The notes: generated from the letters alone by a model not told the origin. DNA of 64,000 bases from Linnemannia schmuckeri (GCA_029449235.1 JANATG010000010.1:558001-622000); one strand, 5' to 3'; counted from the first letter of the stretch, positions 11,775 through 24,446 are shown. Made by a program: numbers and translations.

Positions 11775-12075
11775 GGTTGAAGATGAGTGTGAAGAGGGAA
11801 GAAGAAAGATGGTTAAGGTCTGAGAATTGCGGGGGAAAGCGACTCGCTTTATATTGAACGTTCGCGCTGTCTTGACTTGAATACAACCCACATGTGTGTG
11901 TAGTGTGTTCCTGGCTAGGACTGATTCGATTTTCGAGAAGGGAAAAATCGGGTACAAGCCACCAGCTGTTGGTTGGTTGGCTGGTTAGTTAGTTGGTTGG
12001 GGAAAAGGTGAAGAAGAGGGGGAAGAATATTCAATCGCTTGTCCTGCACTTTTGGTGGCAAGTTAAAAAGAAGTG

Positions 12076-12107
<32 letters not shown>

Positions 12108-12950
12108 GACTCTTGTGTGAACATGTTGAAGTGCGCGTTTGTGTATATGTATATGGGTGGATGTGAGGTGTAATGCGAGGTGTCAAATGTACCCTGATAT
12201 AGGGAGTCTATATCACATATGTAAAGAAGAAAAGAAGCAGATGGAGGCCAAAGTAATCAAACAGATGGAACAGACGCTCGAAAAAAAGAGCGACAATACG
12301 ACGACACACGCGATAGAAGAAGGAGAATGACACAGATGTTGGATTACAGCATGCTTCTGAAAGTAAACAACAAAATAAGAGCAAAACAAGAGATGCGAAG
12401 TGAGCACTCGAAAAAAGAAGCGACCAACAAGGGTAGCAAAGTCAAGGTCCCACGTTTTTTTTATGTTTTTTATTTCTCGCTCTCTTTACAGTGCCATGCC
12501 CGAATGACTTTTTTACCTTTAGCTATGCAAGGAAACAAAGAGAGGCCAGGGAAGAGAGAACAAAAGGGAATGAATGAGGAATGCTTGTTCAGGTATGTAA
12601 GTATGTAGCATGCTTGATGATATTCGATGTTCAATTAAAGGCGATGGATGTATCATAATTACCCTACTAGACACATCTTCAAATTTCAAATCTCTCTCAC
12701 AGAGGCGGGTGACTCGTGCCCACTCTCACCACTTCCAACTTCTACGTCCCGCCCTTTTTTTTTGTCCTTTTCCTCTTCTCTTCTTCTCCTCTTCTGTCAT
12801 CATCCTCGCCAGCATCCACCACTCCCTCTTCCCTTCTATTCTTTTTTCTTTGCTTTTTACTATTCCCCTGTCCTTTTGCTCTGTGACATTCATCTCTTCT
12901 GGACTACACATCACTTTCTTTTTATATCTCTATCCTAACGCACATTAGCA
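11775..12950. other. Divergent promoter region between fumarase and SAPS gene
   Basis: About 1.2 kb separates the two start codons. It includes a poly-A run near 12081-12107 and a pyrimidine-rich leader at 12740-12940 just before the SAPS gene ATG. No gene was seen. Confidence 0.6.
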
Positions 12951-15900
12951 ATGTACTGGAGATTCGGACACCAAAATACATCCGTCATCGAACACCTCCT
13001 CGAATCCGGAAACGTCTCGCTCGAGGAGCTCCTCGAACAGGATGATCTCATTCAGGAATGCAAGGCACAGAACCCAAGGCTTATCGAATAGTAAATACCT
13101 TTTTCCTTACTTTGCTGCTGCTTCTTGTTGTACATCCTCCTTCCTTAACACACACAACCGAGCAAGCCGTATGCACAGGAACGACAACAATGTTTTCATA
13201 CCAGGCCCTTGTTTGTCTTGTCTGAGCGCCTGCCGGCTCAACTCAGCTCACAGGAACGAGACCGATAGAGGAAACAAAAGAAGCTCGGGATATAGTCGAG
13301 ACTGGGAGGAAAAGCTTACGACTCGCCAACTTACGAACAAGGAGAAGAGAGAATAGATGGGCACAACATATCCAGGAGTTTTCGTAGGACAGTGGTTGAC
13401 ACAATAACTCGACATCATACTTCATACACACTCAAGTGGATGCATTCGGCCAAAATCGACTCTTGGTCAACTTGTCTTCGCAGCTGGATCGCTTTTACAT
13501 TTGCTCTTGTTCGACTGCTCATCTCAAAAAAAAGGAATTGACGAAAAAAAAAAAAAAAAGAAAAGACGCCGCCATCTTGTTAACAGCGATACTCTTTTCT
13601 TTATCAGAGTTCTTGTTCTCGCCTTCTCACGCGAGCAAGAATAATAAAGACACCCTGACCTGACACGCCCGTTTCCCTTCTGCCTTTTATATTGTTAATA
13701 GCCTGCGCGAGCCCAATGTTCTTCGGCAGCTGCTGGGTTATATCATCAGCGATGACCTCGAAGACCGTGCACGGTTCAAGTAAGTCAGTCGAGCAAAAAA
13801 AGGATCGATGGCACGACAGGACGCAAAAAAAGCAAGGGCACACTCGTTTTTTATTGCGACAACTTACGTAGGCTGGCTTTGTCAGGATTGGAATATCAAC
13901 GGAAAGACAGGCGACCAACCCGAGCCAATTTTTAACAAGAGATCCACTATTCCCTCACCAGGCCTCGTCACTGTCAACCCTATTGAGCAAGGATCTGGCT
14001 CTCGTCTTTTTTTTTTGTTTTTGTTTTCTATGTGGTCGTACCAGTCAATTCAACAATCACAAGATGCACACAAAGGGACGCACATAAACAGGCACACATA
14101 CGACACGATACACTTTGATAAACAGGATACCAAAAAAGTTGAAGCAAGATTCTTCTCTCACAGAGGGGTGGATGTGTGAGAGAACGAACAAGATTGAAGC
14201 AGGAATCTGTATTTGAAGATGGGTGAGGGTGTTAGAGAGCGATCAAAGCAGAAGCAGAATATTTTATTTAAAGACGAGTGAATGGTTGAGGGCGAGCAGG
14301 CGTCATATTCCACATCAAGAAGGAGACTGACCTGTTGCCATGACCTCTTTTACTTTTTTCTTCTGGAATAGATACCCATTTATTGCCTGTGAAGTCATTG
14401 CCTGCGAGGTCTGGGGAATTTTTGAATCCGCTTTGTCGAATATCGATATGCTCGAAAAGTTTTGGGAGTTTCTCGACCGCCCTCCTCCTCTGAACCCTGT
14501 GCAGGCCAGCTACTTTGCCAAAGTCATCGGCGTCTTTTTGATGAAGAAAACTGGGGATGTAAGTTCTGCTGGAGTCAGGCAATGTGAACTTTGAACCCTG
14601 CATACCCTGCTTTGGCAGTGGAGAATGGGAGGACAAGCATCTTATGTCACGTATATCTACTTTTCCTTTCTGATAGATGCTTCAATTTATCAAATCACGA
14701 CCTGAAGTGGTTCCGAAGTTGTTACTTCATATGTCGACCTCGTCTATCATGGATCTCTTGCTCAAGATTATCAGCATGGAAGAGTCACCCGAAGGCAAAG
14801 GAACCGTTCAGGTACATGTGACATCTTTTCATCAGGAACAAGCTCCTGCCACCATCGTCATGTCTGATTATAATACTGACGCATCGATGGTTTATTTTTG
14901 TCAATCACGTTAGTGGTTGAGCGAGCAAGGACTGATGCCATGGCTTGTCAACCGTCTCGACCCCAATTTTGATGCGGAGGTAATTATTTTTTTATTCACT
15001 GCACTTTCGTCATATCGCAGTTACCAGCTATCCACTTCTACAATCGGCACTGACAACAGCTCATCATTGATACATAGGTTCACTCGGTTGCGTCACAAGT
15101 TTTGCTGGACATTATTGCGATCTCACAGTCGTCTCACCCAGAGCAGCCTTCCATTGGAACGAACGTTTTGATTGACGAGTTGAAGAGCGAGGTCATTGTC
15201 ACAAAGCTGGTTGGATACATGCTGGATAGAACCGCCCCTCACTCCACCTCGACTCTTATCAACGGTGTTACTATCTTTATCGAACTAATCCGCAGAAACA
15301 ACAGGTACGAGGAACAAAACTGCCAGCATAGCATTTTGTCAATATGCTGCATTCGTACGTTCACGGACCTCATGCGTCAATATGACTAACTTTCTCTTCT
15401 AGTGATTATGACGTTGAGCCGCTTCCTCCAAATTCGACCGAGACTATCCGCGAGGCTGTGGATTTGAGCGACTTGTTAAAGGTTTTGGCTGCCAGGATCG
15501 AGGATTTCAAGGACCTTCTCGTTGTTCCAAGATCAGTTGTAAGCGGTGTCGCAACGGAAGTATGGACGCAACTGCGACAAAGAACTCTCTGAAAAGAGTG
15601 CTAACCAATATTCTTCCTATCCTACAATCATAGACTGGTCCCATCGCCACATCGATTGGAAATCAGATTCCTTTGGGCTTCGAGCGTCTTAAGATTTGCG
15701 AAATGTTTGCTGAGCTTCTCCACTGCTCCAACATGGCCGTTTTGAACTCGCGCCCCATCATCTCTGTCTCTCCTGACGGCACTGTCAAGGTCCCAACGGT
15801 CACTGCCGAGCAGTCGTTCCTTCACCAGTCTCAGCACGTCAAGGAGGAGGTGGAAGCTGCCAGGGCTGCGAATGAAGCCGAATCGAACAGGGAGAACGAG

Positions 15901-18155
15901 GACGAGTCCAAGGTGATAAAGGAGGCTGATGAGGCACCAAAGGAGGCACCAAAGGAGGCACCGGCTGCTGAGGAGAAGAAGTCCGAAGAGAAAAAGACTG
16001 AAGAGGTTAAGACTGAGGCAGTTGCTGAGACTAAGGGCGACGCAGAGTCATCTGAGGAAGATACCGCTGCAATGATTGCGGACGACCAGGCAACTCCCAG
16101 AGCATCCCCTCCACCAGGCGCTTCTTCAACCCTCGCCAGCACCACTGCGGCCACCCTTGGATCTTCTCACCCATTGGAGAATGAGGTCATGATTCCCGTT
16201 GGCGATTTTTTGAAGATGCAGTTTGTTGATCACCGCATCATCCCCACCTGCTTTGACCTCTTTTTCCAGTTCCCATGGAACAATTTTCTCCATACGGTTG
16301 TGTACGACATGGTTCATCAGGTATTCCACCGACCCATGGGTGACATTGGACGCCCTGATATGAACGGAACATACATTCCTCCCAAGGCTGACCAAGGCAT
16401 CAAGGAGGGCTGGAACAGGCGTTTGACGATTTCCATCTTCAAGGACGGACAGCTCACCAAGCGCATCACCGACGCCCAGCGCCTCTGCGACTACGAGTGG
16501 TAAGCTGCTTTTACTCTGAGGATTTGGTACTGCAAATGTCCGCAGCGTATATGTGGATATTTAGCTGATGTTTGACTTTTTATGATCAAAAATAGTGCTC
16601 AGCCAAAGGGTGTTCGGCTCGGATACATGGGACACTTGACATATATTGCGGACGAGACCGTCAAGCTGTTGGAGCTCTATTCACAAACGTCCCTGTTGCC
16701 AATGCTCTACGAGTTTATCGATCTTGAAGACTGGTGGAACTATGTCTCCAAGGTATTGAAGGAGACTAAGGAGCGCGATGCACAGGTCTTGGGAGGATCG
16801 CGTCCTAATGTCATTGAGGCTCATCCATCTGGCATGGATGATGGCAACGATGACGACTTTTTGGACGATGGTGGAGATAACTATGGCAGCAACAACAGCT
16901 TCCTTGGCGGGGACGGAGGTGCCGGACAAGAAGGCGATGTTGGCAGTGATCAGGTAACGTCACAGGATAATTCCAATGACTTTTATGATTTGAAGAGAAT
17001 ATGCCCTTCCTGATACTTTTTTTATTATTATTTTTATTCCACTAGTTTGCTCGTTACTTGAGCCAGCAAATTACGAACAATCTCCCCGACAAGTTTGGAT
17101 CATCGGACGAGGATGAAGACGACGAGGAGGGCAATTGGATCGGAGAATATGGCGCTGATAGCGATTTTGAGCGTCGCCGTGCTGCTGCGGCTGCCAACAC
17201 ACTAGAAGATCCCTTTGGCAACCACCATGCTATGGACTTTGACGACAGCGATGATGACGATGGTGTCGACGAGGAAGCATGGAATTCTCCCGTAAGTTCA
17301 AGGCGATTTATTTGTTGTATGTGTTTTGAACATAGTATTGGTTGAGAAATGCATGCTAACATTTATTCCTTATATTTACAATGAACCTTATAGTGGCCTA
17401 ACTCATTCGGTGATGCAAAGGTGAATGAACTCGGTTCTGCAACTCAGTTTAGCGCCACGTTGACGGATTGGTCTGAGGATTTCCAGGATGGTTTCACGGA
17501 GTTTAAGACTGGAGAGTCAAGTGGAGACGGCAAGGATGAGTTTGACTTCCCACCGTTTAGCGTGGACGCCCAGGGCACGTCGACAACTACTACAAATACA
17601 ACAACAAACACGGATACCCCTGGTTCTGGAGACGTTGATCCCTTCGGCGATGAGTTGGCAGACCCGTTTACGACCGTTGCTGCACCAACAATAACAACGA
17701 CGACGACGGCAGAGTCTGCGCCTGTTCAGGAGAGCAAGGAATTTGAGGTGAAGGATCAAAAGGAGGTTGAAATGGAGCCCGTAAAACTTGCACCCAAGGT
17801 TCACGAGACGCCCGCTATTAGATCTCAGGAAGAACCTACGACAACAACAAACCCAGCAGAAGAGAAGAAGGAAGGCAAGGAGAAGGAGGAGGAGGTGAAG
17901 GAAGGGAGCAAGCCCGCCCCCGAGGTGAAGATGGAGCCTGTACCATTGTTGGATGCATCTGCACCTAAGCTGGAGACGACGGTGTCTTCGGATGGATTTG
18001 ATCTCCCCAAGGCATCGTCTACTACCTCGGCACCGCCAACGGCCATGGCAACAGCAACTCCATCAGGGGAGAAGACGAGTGAAAATGTGAAGGAGGATGC
18101 GGGTTCAAGCGAGCTGGCAAAAAAGGTTGAGGGATTGGAGTTGCATGATAAGTGA
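12951..18155 (+). CDS. SIT4/PP6 phosphatase-associated SAPS-domain protein
   Basis: Regulatory subunit family (yeast SAP155/185/190, fission yeast Ekc1, animal PP6R) that binds the Sit4/PP6 catalytic subunit and links it to cell-cycle and nutrient signalling. Eleven exons keep frame: 12951-13090, 13702-13779, 14372-14558, 14677-14811, 14914-14979, 15078-15304, 15403-15538, 15634-16499, 16596-16953, 17046-17291, 17394-18155. The product is about 1066 residues. Diagnostic SAPS blocks include MYWRFGHQNTSVIEHLLE at the start, PFIACEVIACEVWGIFE, GVTIFIELIRRNNSDYD, and the helix group near MQFVDHRIIPTCFDLFFQFPWNN. An acidic Glu/Lys/Ala-rich insertion (about residues 392-496) splits the SAPS fold. 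The last 330 residues are acidic, Thr/Pro-rich and probably disordered, with a few WPN/DPF-type short motifs. Introns 1 and 2 are long (about 610 and 590 bp); the others are about 70-120 bp. Confidence 0.93.
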
Positions 18156-18919
18156 AACCATAAAAAATGCGCACCAGCGAGGAGAGATCACAACCATATC
18201 ATAGATGTCCATTGAATAAATACATAAAACTAAATGGTGATGGTAGATAAACTTATGGTTTCAGTTGTCGACCTTTGAAGTTGACGGACAGCAGTTTTGG
18301 TTGAAAGGTGAACGACGGAAGGCCATGATTGGTGGAAACTCTATCTATTCGGATGATGTCACGTGTAGTGCAGTGGCTGCGGGGGTGCAAGCGAGCGACG
18401 GTGAGTGAGTAAAGGAAGAAAGGAAGTTACAAGGGATGCTTTGTTCTGGACCAAAGAGAGGTAGTCAAAGAGAGGTGGCAGAGAAGGTGGGTGTTGAGAA
18501 AGATCTCAAGCATCAGGAGGTCAGCATGGTCATAGACTAGCAAGGATGAATTGGAGAAGAGGAGAGAGGTGGACAAAGCAAAGGGAGGATCCGGAAGGGA
18601 ATTGACAGCCTGGGATATATTCATGATAAACCCGCTAGCCTCGGAGGGGGAGTGTGAGTAAGATTTCAAAAAAAAAAAAAAAAAAAAATCATTTATCAGC
18701 AAACACTTTTTTTTTTTTGGCTCTACAACATTCAAAACGCATTGCGATCTCTTTTTCTTTTTTATTTCTTTCATTTTCCACAAACACATCCTTCTTTCCG
18801 CTCTACTTTTTCAGATCCTTTCCTCGCTTCCTCAACACCGAACGACAACTACCATCAACAACCAACAACAACGCACACTCCCTTCTCTCTCCTTCTCGCA
18901 CACATTTCACATTACAGCT
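18156..18919. other. Intergenic: SAPS 3' flank and Dre2 promoter
   Basis: Both flanking genes are on the plus strand. The stretch contains a 20-A run near 18669-18688 and a pyrimidine/CAA-rich leader (18760-18919) leading into the Dre2 ATG. No gene was seen. Confidence 0.6.
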
Positions 18920-20599
18920 ATGGCCCCCGTTGCTACATCTGCTCTCGTCAGCCAAGGTCACAAGGTCCTTTTGGTCGGAACTGCCTCCGCCTCACCCTCA
19001 GCCCTGACCCAGGCCAGAGACTCTATCCTCTCCACCGTCGGCACCCAGGGCTCCGTCAACTTTGAGCAATTCGACCGCCTCGCCACCAGTATGTCCTTCT
19101 CTTTCTCTCTCTCTCTCTTCTTCCTAGCTCTCTCTGCTTTGCCTTTTGTTGTGCTGTTTGTTCGCCGATACCTGCAGTTCGCCTCTCCACTTTGTGATGA
19201 ACCCATTTATTTATTCCCTCAATCCCTATTTTTCTCTCATTTGGTTTAATATGCATAATAGTCCCTTTGCCCGCTTCGACATACAACACCATCGTCACAG
19301 GTGGAATCGCCCCCTCGGCATATCAACACTCATCCACAGTTCTGGCTGCCCTCGCAAAGACCCTTTTGCCTGGAGGTGGATTGTCGCTCACAGAGCCCGT
19401 ACCTGCCTCTTCTTCCACAGGTTTGCCCGCTTCGTTGACACAGGTGTTGGAGAGGTCGGCATCGGATTTGGTGTCAACACTCAAGATCTCAGGATTTGTC
19501 GAGGTCACGGTTGTGAACCAGAGACAGGCCTCTGTTCAGGAGATTGAGGACCTCCTCAAGGTTTGGGGTGTTGAAGGTGTTTCTGCTGCTGCGCTTGAGG
19601 GACAGATCGAGTTGGTCGAGGTAAGAAAATCATAAAAACTTGCGCATACACACGCTCACTCATACAGTACCTAAAAAGAGAGCGTAAAAGGGGGGAAGCG
19701 GATAGAGAGAAATAGACAAGATGGAGGGAAAAGGGAGATGAGAGAAAAAGGAAGGAGGACGCCGAGAGAGGAAGGGATAGGAAAGATTAATTGGGTCAGC
19801 GATTTTTTACTTTGCGCTTGGTGGCAATGCTATGTTATCATCTGTTATTTTGTGTGCGCTTTTTTTTTCCTGTTCTGTGTGGTTCGATCTATTTTGACGA
19901 ATATAGTGGACGGAGCGAGAGGGACAGAGAGACTAACAGCATCAACCATCTCCTTTGTATTCTGTCGGATCGTGAAAAAAATCATCTTTCTTTTTCGCAT
20001 CATCTTAGATCTCGGCAAAGAAGCCTGCATACGAATTGGGAGCTGCTGCTGCATTGCCTTGGGCTCGCAAGAAGGCCACTCCTGCTCCTGCCGCAAAGAG
20101 TGCTCCTACCCCCTCGGTCAAGAAGGCTGCTGTCTGGACCATCTCTGCCAACGACGACGATGACGAGGATGCAGAACTTGAGGACGAGGACGATCTCTTG
20201 GACGCCGCAGATCTTGTCAAGCCCACCAGGGAACAGCTCGCAGCACCCGAGTGTGGACCCAACAGTCTTAAAAAGAAGAAGTGCAAGAACTGTACCTGTG
20301 GCATGGAGGAAGAGGAAGAGGAGGAAGATACATCCGCTGCCACCATGGATGTGGATACATCATCAGCAGGACCAGTTCCTCAGGAGGCTATTGTTGCATC
20401 GAACGCCAACCGGTGGAAGGAGTCTGCCATCACAGAGGTTGTCCCGAAGGCGTTGCAGCCCAAGTCGTCGTGTGGAAACTGCTACCTTGGCGATGCCTTC
20501 CGGTGCGGTTCATGCCCTTATACTGGAATGCCTGCTTTCCAGCCTGGTGAGAAGGTTCAGCTCGGCGGTAGCATGCTCAAGGACGACATTGACTTTTAA
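18920..20599 (+). CDS. DRE2: Fe-S cluster assembly protein Dre2/anamorsin (CIAPIN1)
   Basis: Cytosolic electron carrier that, with the diflavin reductase Tah18, supplies electrons to cytosolic iron-sulfur protein assembly. Three exons (18920-19088, 19262-19620, 20009-20599) give 372 residues. The N-terminal half has the degenerate methyltransferase-like fold (start MAPVATSALVSQGHKVLLVG, then LPASTYNTIVTGGIAP). An acidic linker follows. Both C-terminal cluster motifs are intact. Motif A is Cys-x9-Cys-x2-Cys-x-Cys (ECGPNSLKKKKCKNCTCG), and motif B is Cys-x2-Cys-x7-Cys-x2-Cys (CGNCYLGDAFRCGSC). An unusually acidic Glu-run (seven or more Glu) follows motif A, and a spacer of about 65 residues separates the motifs. 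The protein ends MLKDDIDF, typical of the family. Intron 2 is 388 bp. The start has a CTATGG context after a pyrimidine-rich leader. Confidence 0.95.
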
Positions 20600-21362
20600 A
20601 ACACTGAGTCGACTTGTTTAGTGTGTTGAACTGATACTACCACAATGCGGCTTGATTCTCTTGTCTTGTTTACACCCTCTTTTTTCTTTCTTTGTTCCTA
20701 CTCTGTACAGCACATACTTTTGCAACAACAACAACAAACGCCCAACATCAAAATAAATAACTAAAATATGAGACAAAGAAACTGCCCCTTTGACAGAAGG
20801 GTGAACGTGCCAGGATTTTTCCGCTCAATATACAGGACTTTTTCTGGAGGTTGTTGAAACAACAACCTCATCATCTAGCAAGAATACGAATGTACGCGAC
20901 CAAGACATACACGCGCCCTCGTTATCTTCTCACCTAGCGGACTTAAGATCCCTAGCCTTCGCACCCAACGTATATCCTACCACACCATAACCGTCTTCAG
21001 AACCCCCTTCTTATTAATCCCCCTGCATGTTTCAAGTAAAACAAAAAAAATGGAGCCAGTTTGGTTGAGCTTGATGGGGGAGGATATGAAGCTGTCGAAG
21101 GTACCTTAATTATCTACATCAATGAAGGCCAAGCGATTGGCTCTGCGACGAAGTAATCTATTTTTTTTTCGGCCTACAGCCCCACATGTAGTTCTGAAGA
21201 CGGTATATCGAGCTACCTTATTAATTTTCAAATAGCCCCTGCGTTGTTCCATCCTTGCATGGAAATAACAGGTAAAAAAAAAAAAAAAAAAAAAAAACTA
21301 GAAAGTGTGGTGCGGACGAGAGGTTACTTTACTGAACCCATAGACTACGTACGACAACTGTG

Positions 21363-21375
21363 TATATTGCAATTG
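21363..21375 (+). promoter_or_regulatory. Shared upstream box, CAP copy 1 (TATTGCAATTG)
   Basis: This is the first of four near-identical boxes with the core TTGCAA(A)TTG, one upstream of each CAP gene, here about 460 bp before the ATG. It may be a regulatory site or a relic of the tandem duplication. Confidence 0.5.
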
Positions 21376-21631
21376 CATGATTTAATTTCACCAGACTTTT
21401 TAAGATACTATTTAGCGTGGGGATGAAACCACGATTTTTTTATTCCATTGTGCATAGACGATGATTACCTGCCCGCACCGCACGGCGGTAAACACGCTCT
21501 CTCTGCCACGCCGGGTAACCATATCCTCCTCCTCGTGTTCTCTCCTCTCCTCTTCCTTTTCCACGTATTTTCGTATCCGGGCCCGTTTCGGTGTCTGACA
21601 TAAAGAAGCGAGGAGCAAACATAGGATCTGA

Positions 21632-21639
21632 TATAAAAA
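21632..21639 (+). promoter_or_regulatory. TATA box of CAP copy 1
   Basis: TATAAAAA lies about 190 bp before the start codon and is followed by a pyrimidine/CACA-rich leader, the same arrangement as in the other CAP copies. Confidence 0.6.
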
Positions 21640-21825
21640 AGGTCAGCACCCCTGGTCACTATTTTTGTCAAACATCACCACTTTCTCATTTTCTTTCGCA
21701 CTCTTTCTCTCTCTCTCTCACACACACATACACATACACACAGATAAAACGTCAACTCATATATTTTCACAGACTCTACCCAACTCTCAATCTTTTAACA
21801 GTCCCACATCTCAAATTTAAAAGCC

Positions 21826-22990
21826 ATGGTGAAGTTCATATCCCTTTGTGTCGCAACCGCCTTGGTCCTTGCCGCCTCGGCTTCAGCCCAGATTAGTTCC
21901 CCTCCTATCGAGTTCTCGACGGTCGATTTCCCGCTTAAAGGCCAGTCCTTTGATAATGACGGCGGCGGTTGGGATGGCGGTGATGGCGGTGATGGCGGTG
22001 ATGGCGGTGATGGCGGCGATGATGGTAGTGGAGACAGAGGAGAAGAAGGAGGGCAGCCTGACTGGCCTGGTGATGATGATGGTAGTGGAGATGGTGGAGA
22101 TGATGGAGATGGTGGAGAAGGTGGAGAAGGTGGGCAGCCGGATTGGCCTGGCCAACCTGGTGGCGATGATGGTAGTGGTGGGGGAGGAGGAGGAGAGCAG
22201 CCTGACTGGCCTGGTCAACCCGATTGGCCTGGTCAACCTGACTGGCCTGGTCAACCTGGTGGTGACGACGGTGGTGATGATGGCGGTCAACCTGACTGGC
22301 CTGGTCAGCCTGGAGATGGCGATGACGGCGGCGATGACGGCGGTCAGCCAGATCAACCTGGTGGTGGCGACGATGGCGGCGACGATGGCGGTCAGCCAGA
22401 TCAACCCGGTGGTGGAGACGGAGGAGATGGTGGCGATGGCAGCGATGACCAGCAATCGATCTTGCAAACTCATAACAACTATCGTGCCCGCCATGGTGCT
22501 TCTCCTCTTACTTGGGATAATACCCTTGCTCAGTTTGGAAACAACTGGCTCCAGCGGTGCCAAATGCAGCACAGCGGTGGCAAGGTGTGTAATCATCAAT
22601 GCGTTAATGATCGTTGCCGTTTATACTTCATAACTGTGTTTGAGACCAATGAACTAACTCTTCTTCTCATCTTTGCACACAAATTCGTACCGAACATAGT
22701 ACGGCGAGAACTTGGCGGCTGGGTACAAGGACTTCAAGACTGGCATTGATGCCTGGTACAACGAAGTGAGCAAGTATAACTATGGAAGTGGTGGATTCTC
22801 GAGCGCCACCGGCCATTTCACACAGGTTGTCTGGAAGGGATCGAAGAGAGTGGGATGTGCAAAGAAGTTCTGCCCTGGATCTAACTGGACGATTTATATT
22901 TGCAACTATGATCCTCCTGGAAATGTGCAAGGCCAGTTCCAGGAGAACGTGTCGCCTCCCTCCGGCGGTGGTAGTCGCGGCCGCAAGTAA
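21826..22990 (+). CDS. Secreted CAP/PR-1 (SCP) family protein with Gly/Asp-rich spacer, copy 1
   Basis: Two exons (21826-22584, 22700-22990) give 349 residues. There is a signal peptide (MVKFISLCVATALVLAASASA). A low-complexity spacer of about 170 residues is built of GGD/DDG runs and six QPDWPG plus two QPDQPG units. The CAP domain begins at about residue 215. CAP hallmarks are present: THNNYRARHG, the His of QHSGGK, YGENLAAG, WYNE, GHFTQVVW (signature 1) and YICNYDPPGN (signature 2), so the four cavity His/Glu positions are kept. The single intron lies in phase 0 between HSGGK and YGEN, as in all four copies. Unlike copies 2-4 it has no Lys-Arg processing site. Instead it carries the acidic repeat spacer and an SRGRK tail. 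Secreted CAP proteins in fungi bind sterols or lipids (yeast Pry proteins). The role here is not shown. Confidence 0.92.
21955..22446 (+). repeat. Coding minisatellite (GGN-GAT and QPDWPG units)
   Basis: The DNA is dominated by GGY/GAY codons and by repeats of about 18 bp encoding QPDWPG (three head to tail around 22198-22256). It codes for the spacer of CAP copy 1 and is prone to length change. It also keeps the antisense strand open for about 240 codons, which is a composition effect. Confidence 0.85.
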
Positions 22991-23161
22991 GAGAAGTGTG
23001 AGAAGTGAAATGAGTTGAGGAAGTGAGGAAAAGGCTCGATGGAAGGGCTTTTCTATCCTTTACTTTCTTCATTTTTCATTTGTTGTCCGATCGCATCGCG
23101 GGCGAAGCGTCATCCCAAAAGACATCAACAACAACTCATTTCATCGCAAATAAAAATTATC

Positions 23162-23193
<32 letters not shown>

Positions 23194-24176
23194 CACTTTC
23201 ACTTCCTTGCCTTCCAACATCAGCACTAAGACACCAACTGTCTTTTTCAGAACTGAGTGATAACTCTTTCATGATGGAAAAGGAGGAGTCATTTATTAGA
23301 AGAGAGGGTAAAAGGTACCGTTGTCGAAGGTACGTATCTGTGTCAATGCTTGCTCATTTTTTTTAATTTTTGAGCCAAAACCAATTTCGCTTCTGTAGGA
23401 GAAAAAAAGAAGCACAATCTTTAACTAATTGCCACCCGGTTGTGATGTAGTTTCTCCTAGCTTCCTCCGTTTTGGCTTGGGGAGGGGGGGGGGGTGATTG
23501 TGTAGTGGCGAAGCACAATGGAATAATAAAATTAAGAAACCAAGGCATATCTCTGGTTCCGGGGAAGAGGCCAGAAAGCGCAGCGCAGTTATAGTGTGAG
23601 GAAGAACAGGTATCGTCGAATTTGAAGGGAGCAAAAACGAATCGGCAAACCTATTGTCCACGGAGAATATACGCGTCCAGGACGTAGAGTACATGCGCCC
23701 TCGCTTTTTTTTCGTCTAGGAGTGGACCCTTCTTTCCTCCACTGTCTCCTGCTTGATATAAATTTCCGTAGGTCCCTTTGGATCGGGGAAAAGACCTTGT
23801 TAGTCAAATCGAATGTCTGCGCCGTCAAATTGCCTGCTAGCTTAATTTCTTTTGGCGGCGATGAGAGCTACATGTAGGTAAATTGAACAAGCCCCCTCCT
23901 TCGAGGGCGTACCACACTCAAAGATACCTTCGTTCACGAATCAATGTTGGCCATTTTTCCTTCAAGTCACAGTCCCTATGTCCATATAACTCGCGATCTT
24001 GCATGTCAGGAACAAAACAACGTTCACTGCCCAAATGTAGCCACAAATCGAGATGCTCTTTCTTTTAGACTTCATCTTTAATTGCGTTCATTTTTCTGAA
24101 ATCTCCTAACGTCCTGACTCTTTTTTGATAACAAAATCATTGTACGACTGAACCTGCACATTGTATGACAAAGGTG

Positions 24177-24190
24177 TACATTGCAAATTG
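24177..24190 (+). promoter_or_regulatory. Shared upstream box, CAP copy 2 (TACATTGCAAATTG)
   Basis: This matches the boxes upstream of copies 1, 3 and 4 apart from one extra A. It lies about 490 bp before the ATG. Confidence 0.5.
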
Positions 24191-24446
24191 GGTAAATTGA
24201 TCAAGAGTCGATGCAGGGTTGAGCGCATTTTTTTCACTTCTGCGCAGTGGCATTGTATGTGTTACGCAGGAGCACGGCGTACAAAGGCGAACAAGCTATC
24301 CCGCATGGTGTCACGCTTGGCGATGAGAGGAGAGAGCTTGTACCGGGAACCCTGGTAGTTTGTCATTGTCGCCGTCCCCTCACCTAGGTCTCTGACTTTT
24401 TGAGTAGCTCATGAAGTGTATTGGCGATATATGGACTAAGAACTTG

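Larger units (their letters stand above)
20600..21825. other. Spacer upstream of the CAP cluster
   Basis: No gene was seen. It carries short boxes that recur upstream of the other CAP genes: TACACGCGCCCTCG at 20908-20921, TGTCGAAGGTAC at 21093-21104, and TATATTGCAATTG at 21363-21375. A TATA box lies at 21632-21639. A 23-A run lies near 21274-21297. Confidence 0.6.

Noticed and set aside
16126..16395. An open frame antisense to the SAPS gene
   Set aside because: It lies fully within a conserved SAPS exon and has no independent support.
21883..22599. A 238-codon open frame antisense to CAP copy 1
   Set aside because: It is produced by the GGY/GAY repeat codons of the sense strand. The product is an Ile/Thr/Ala repeat without signals and runs into the intron.
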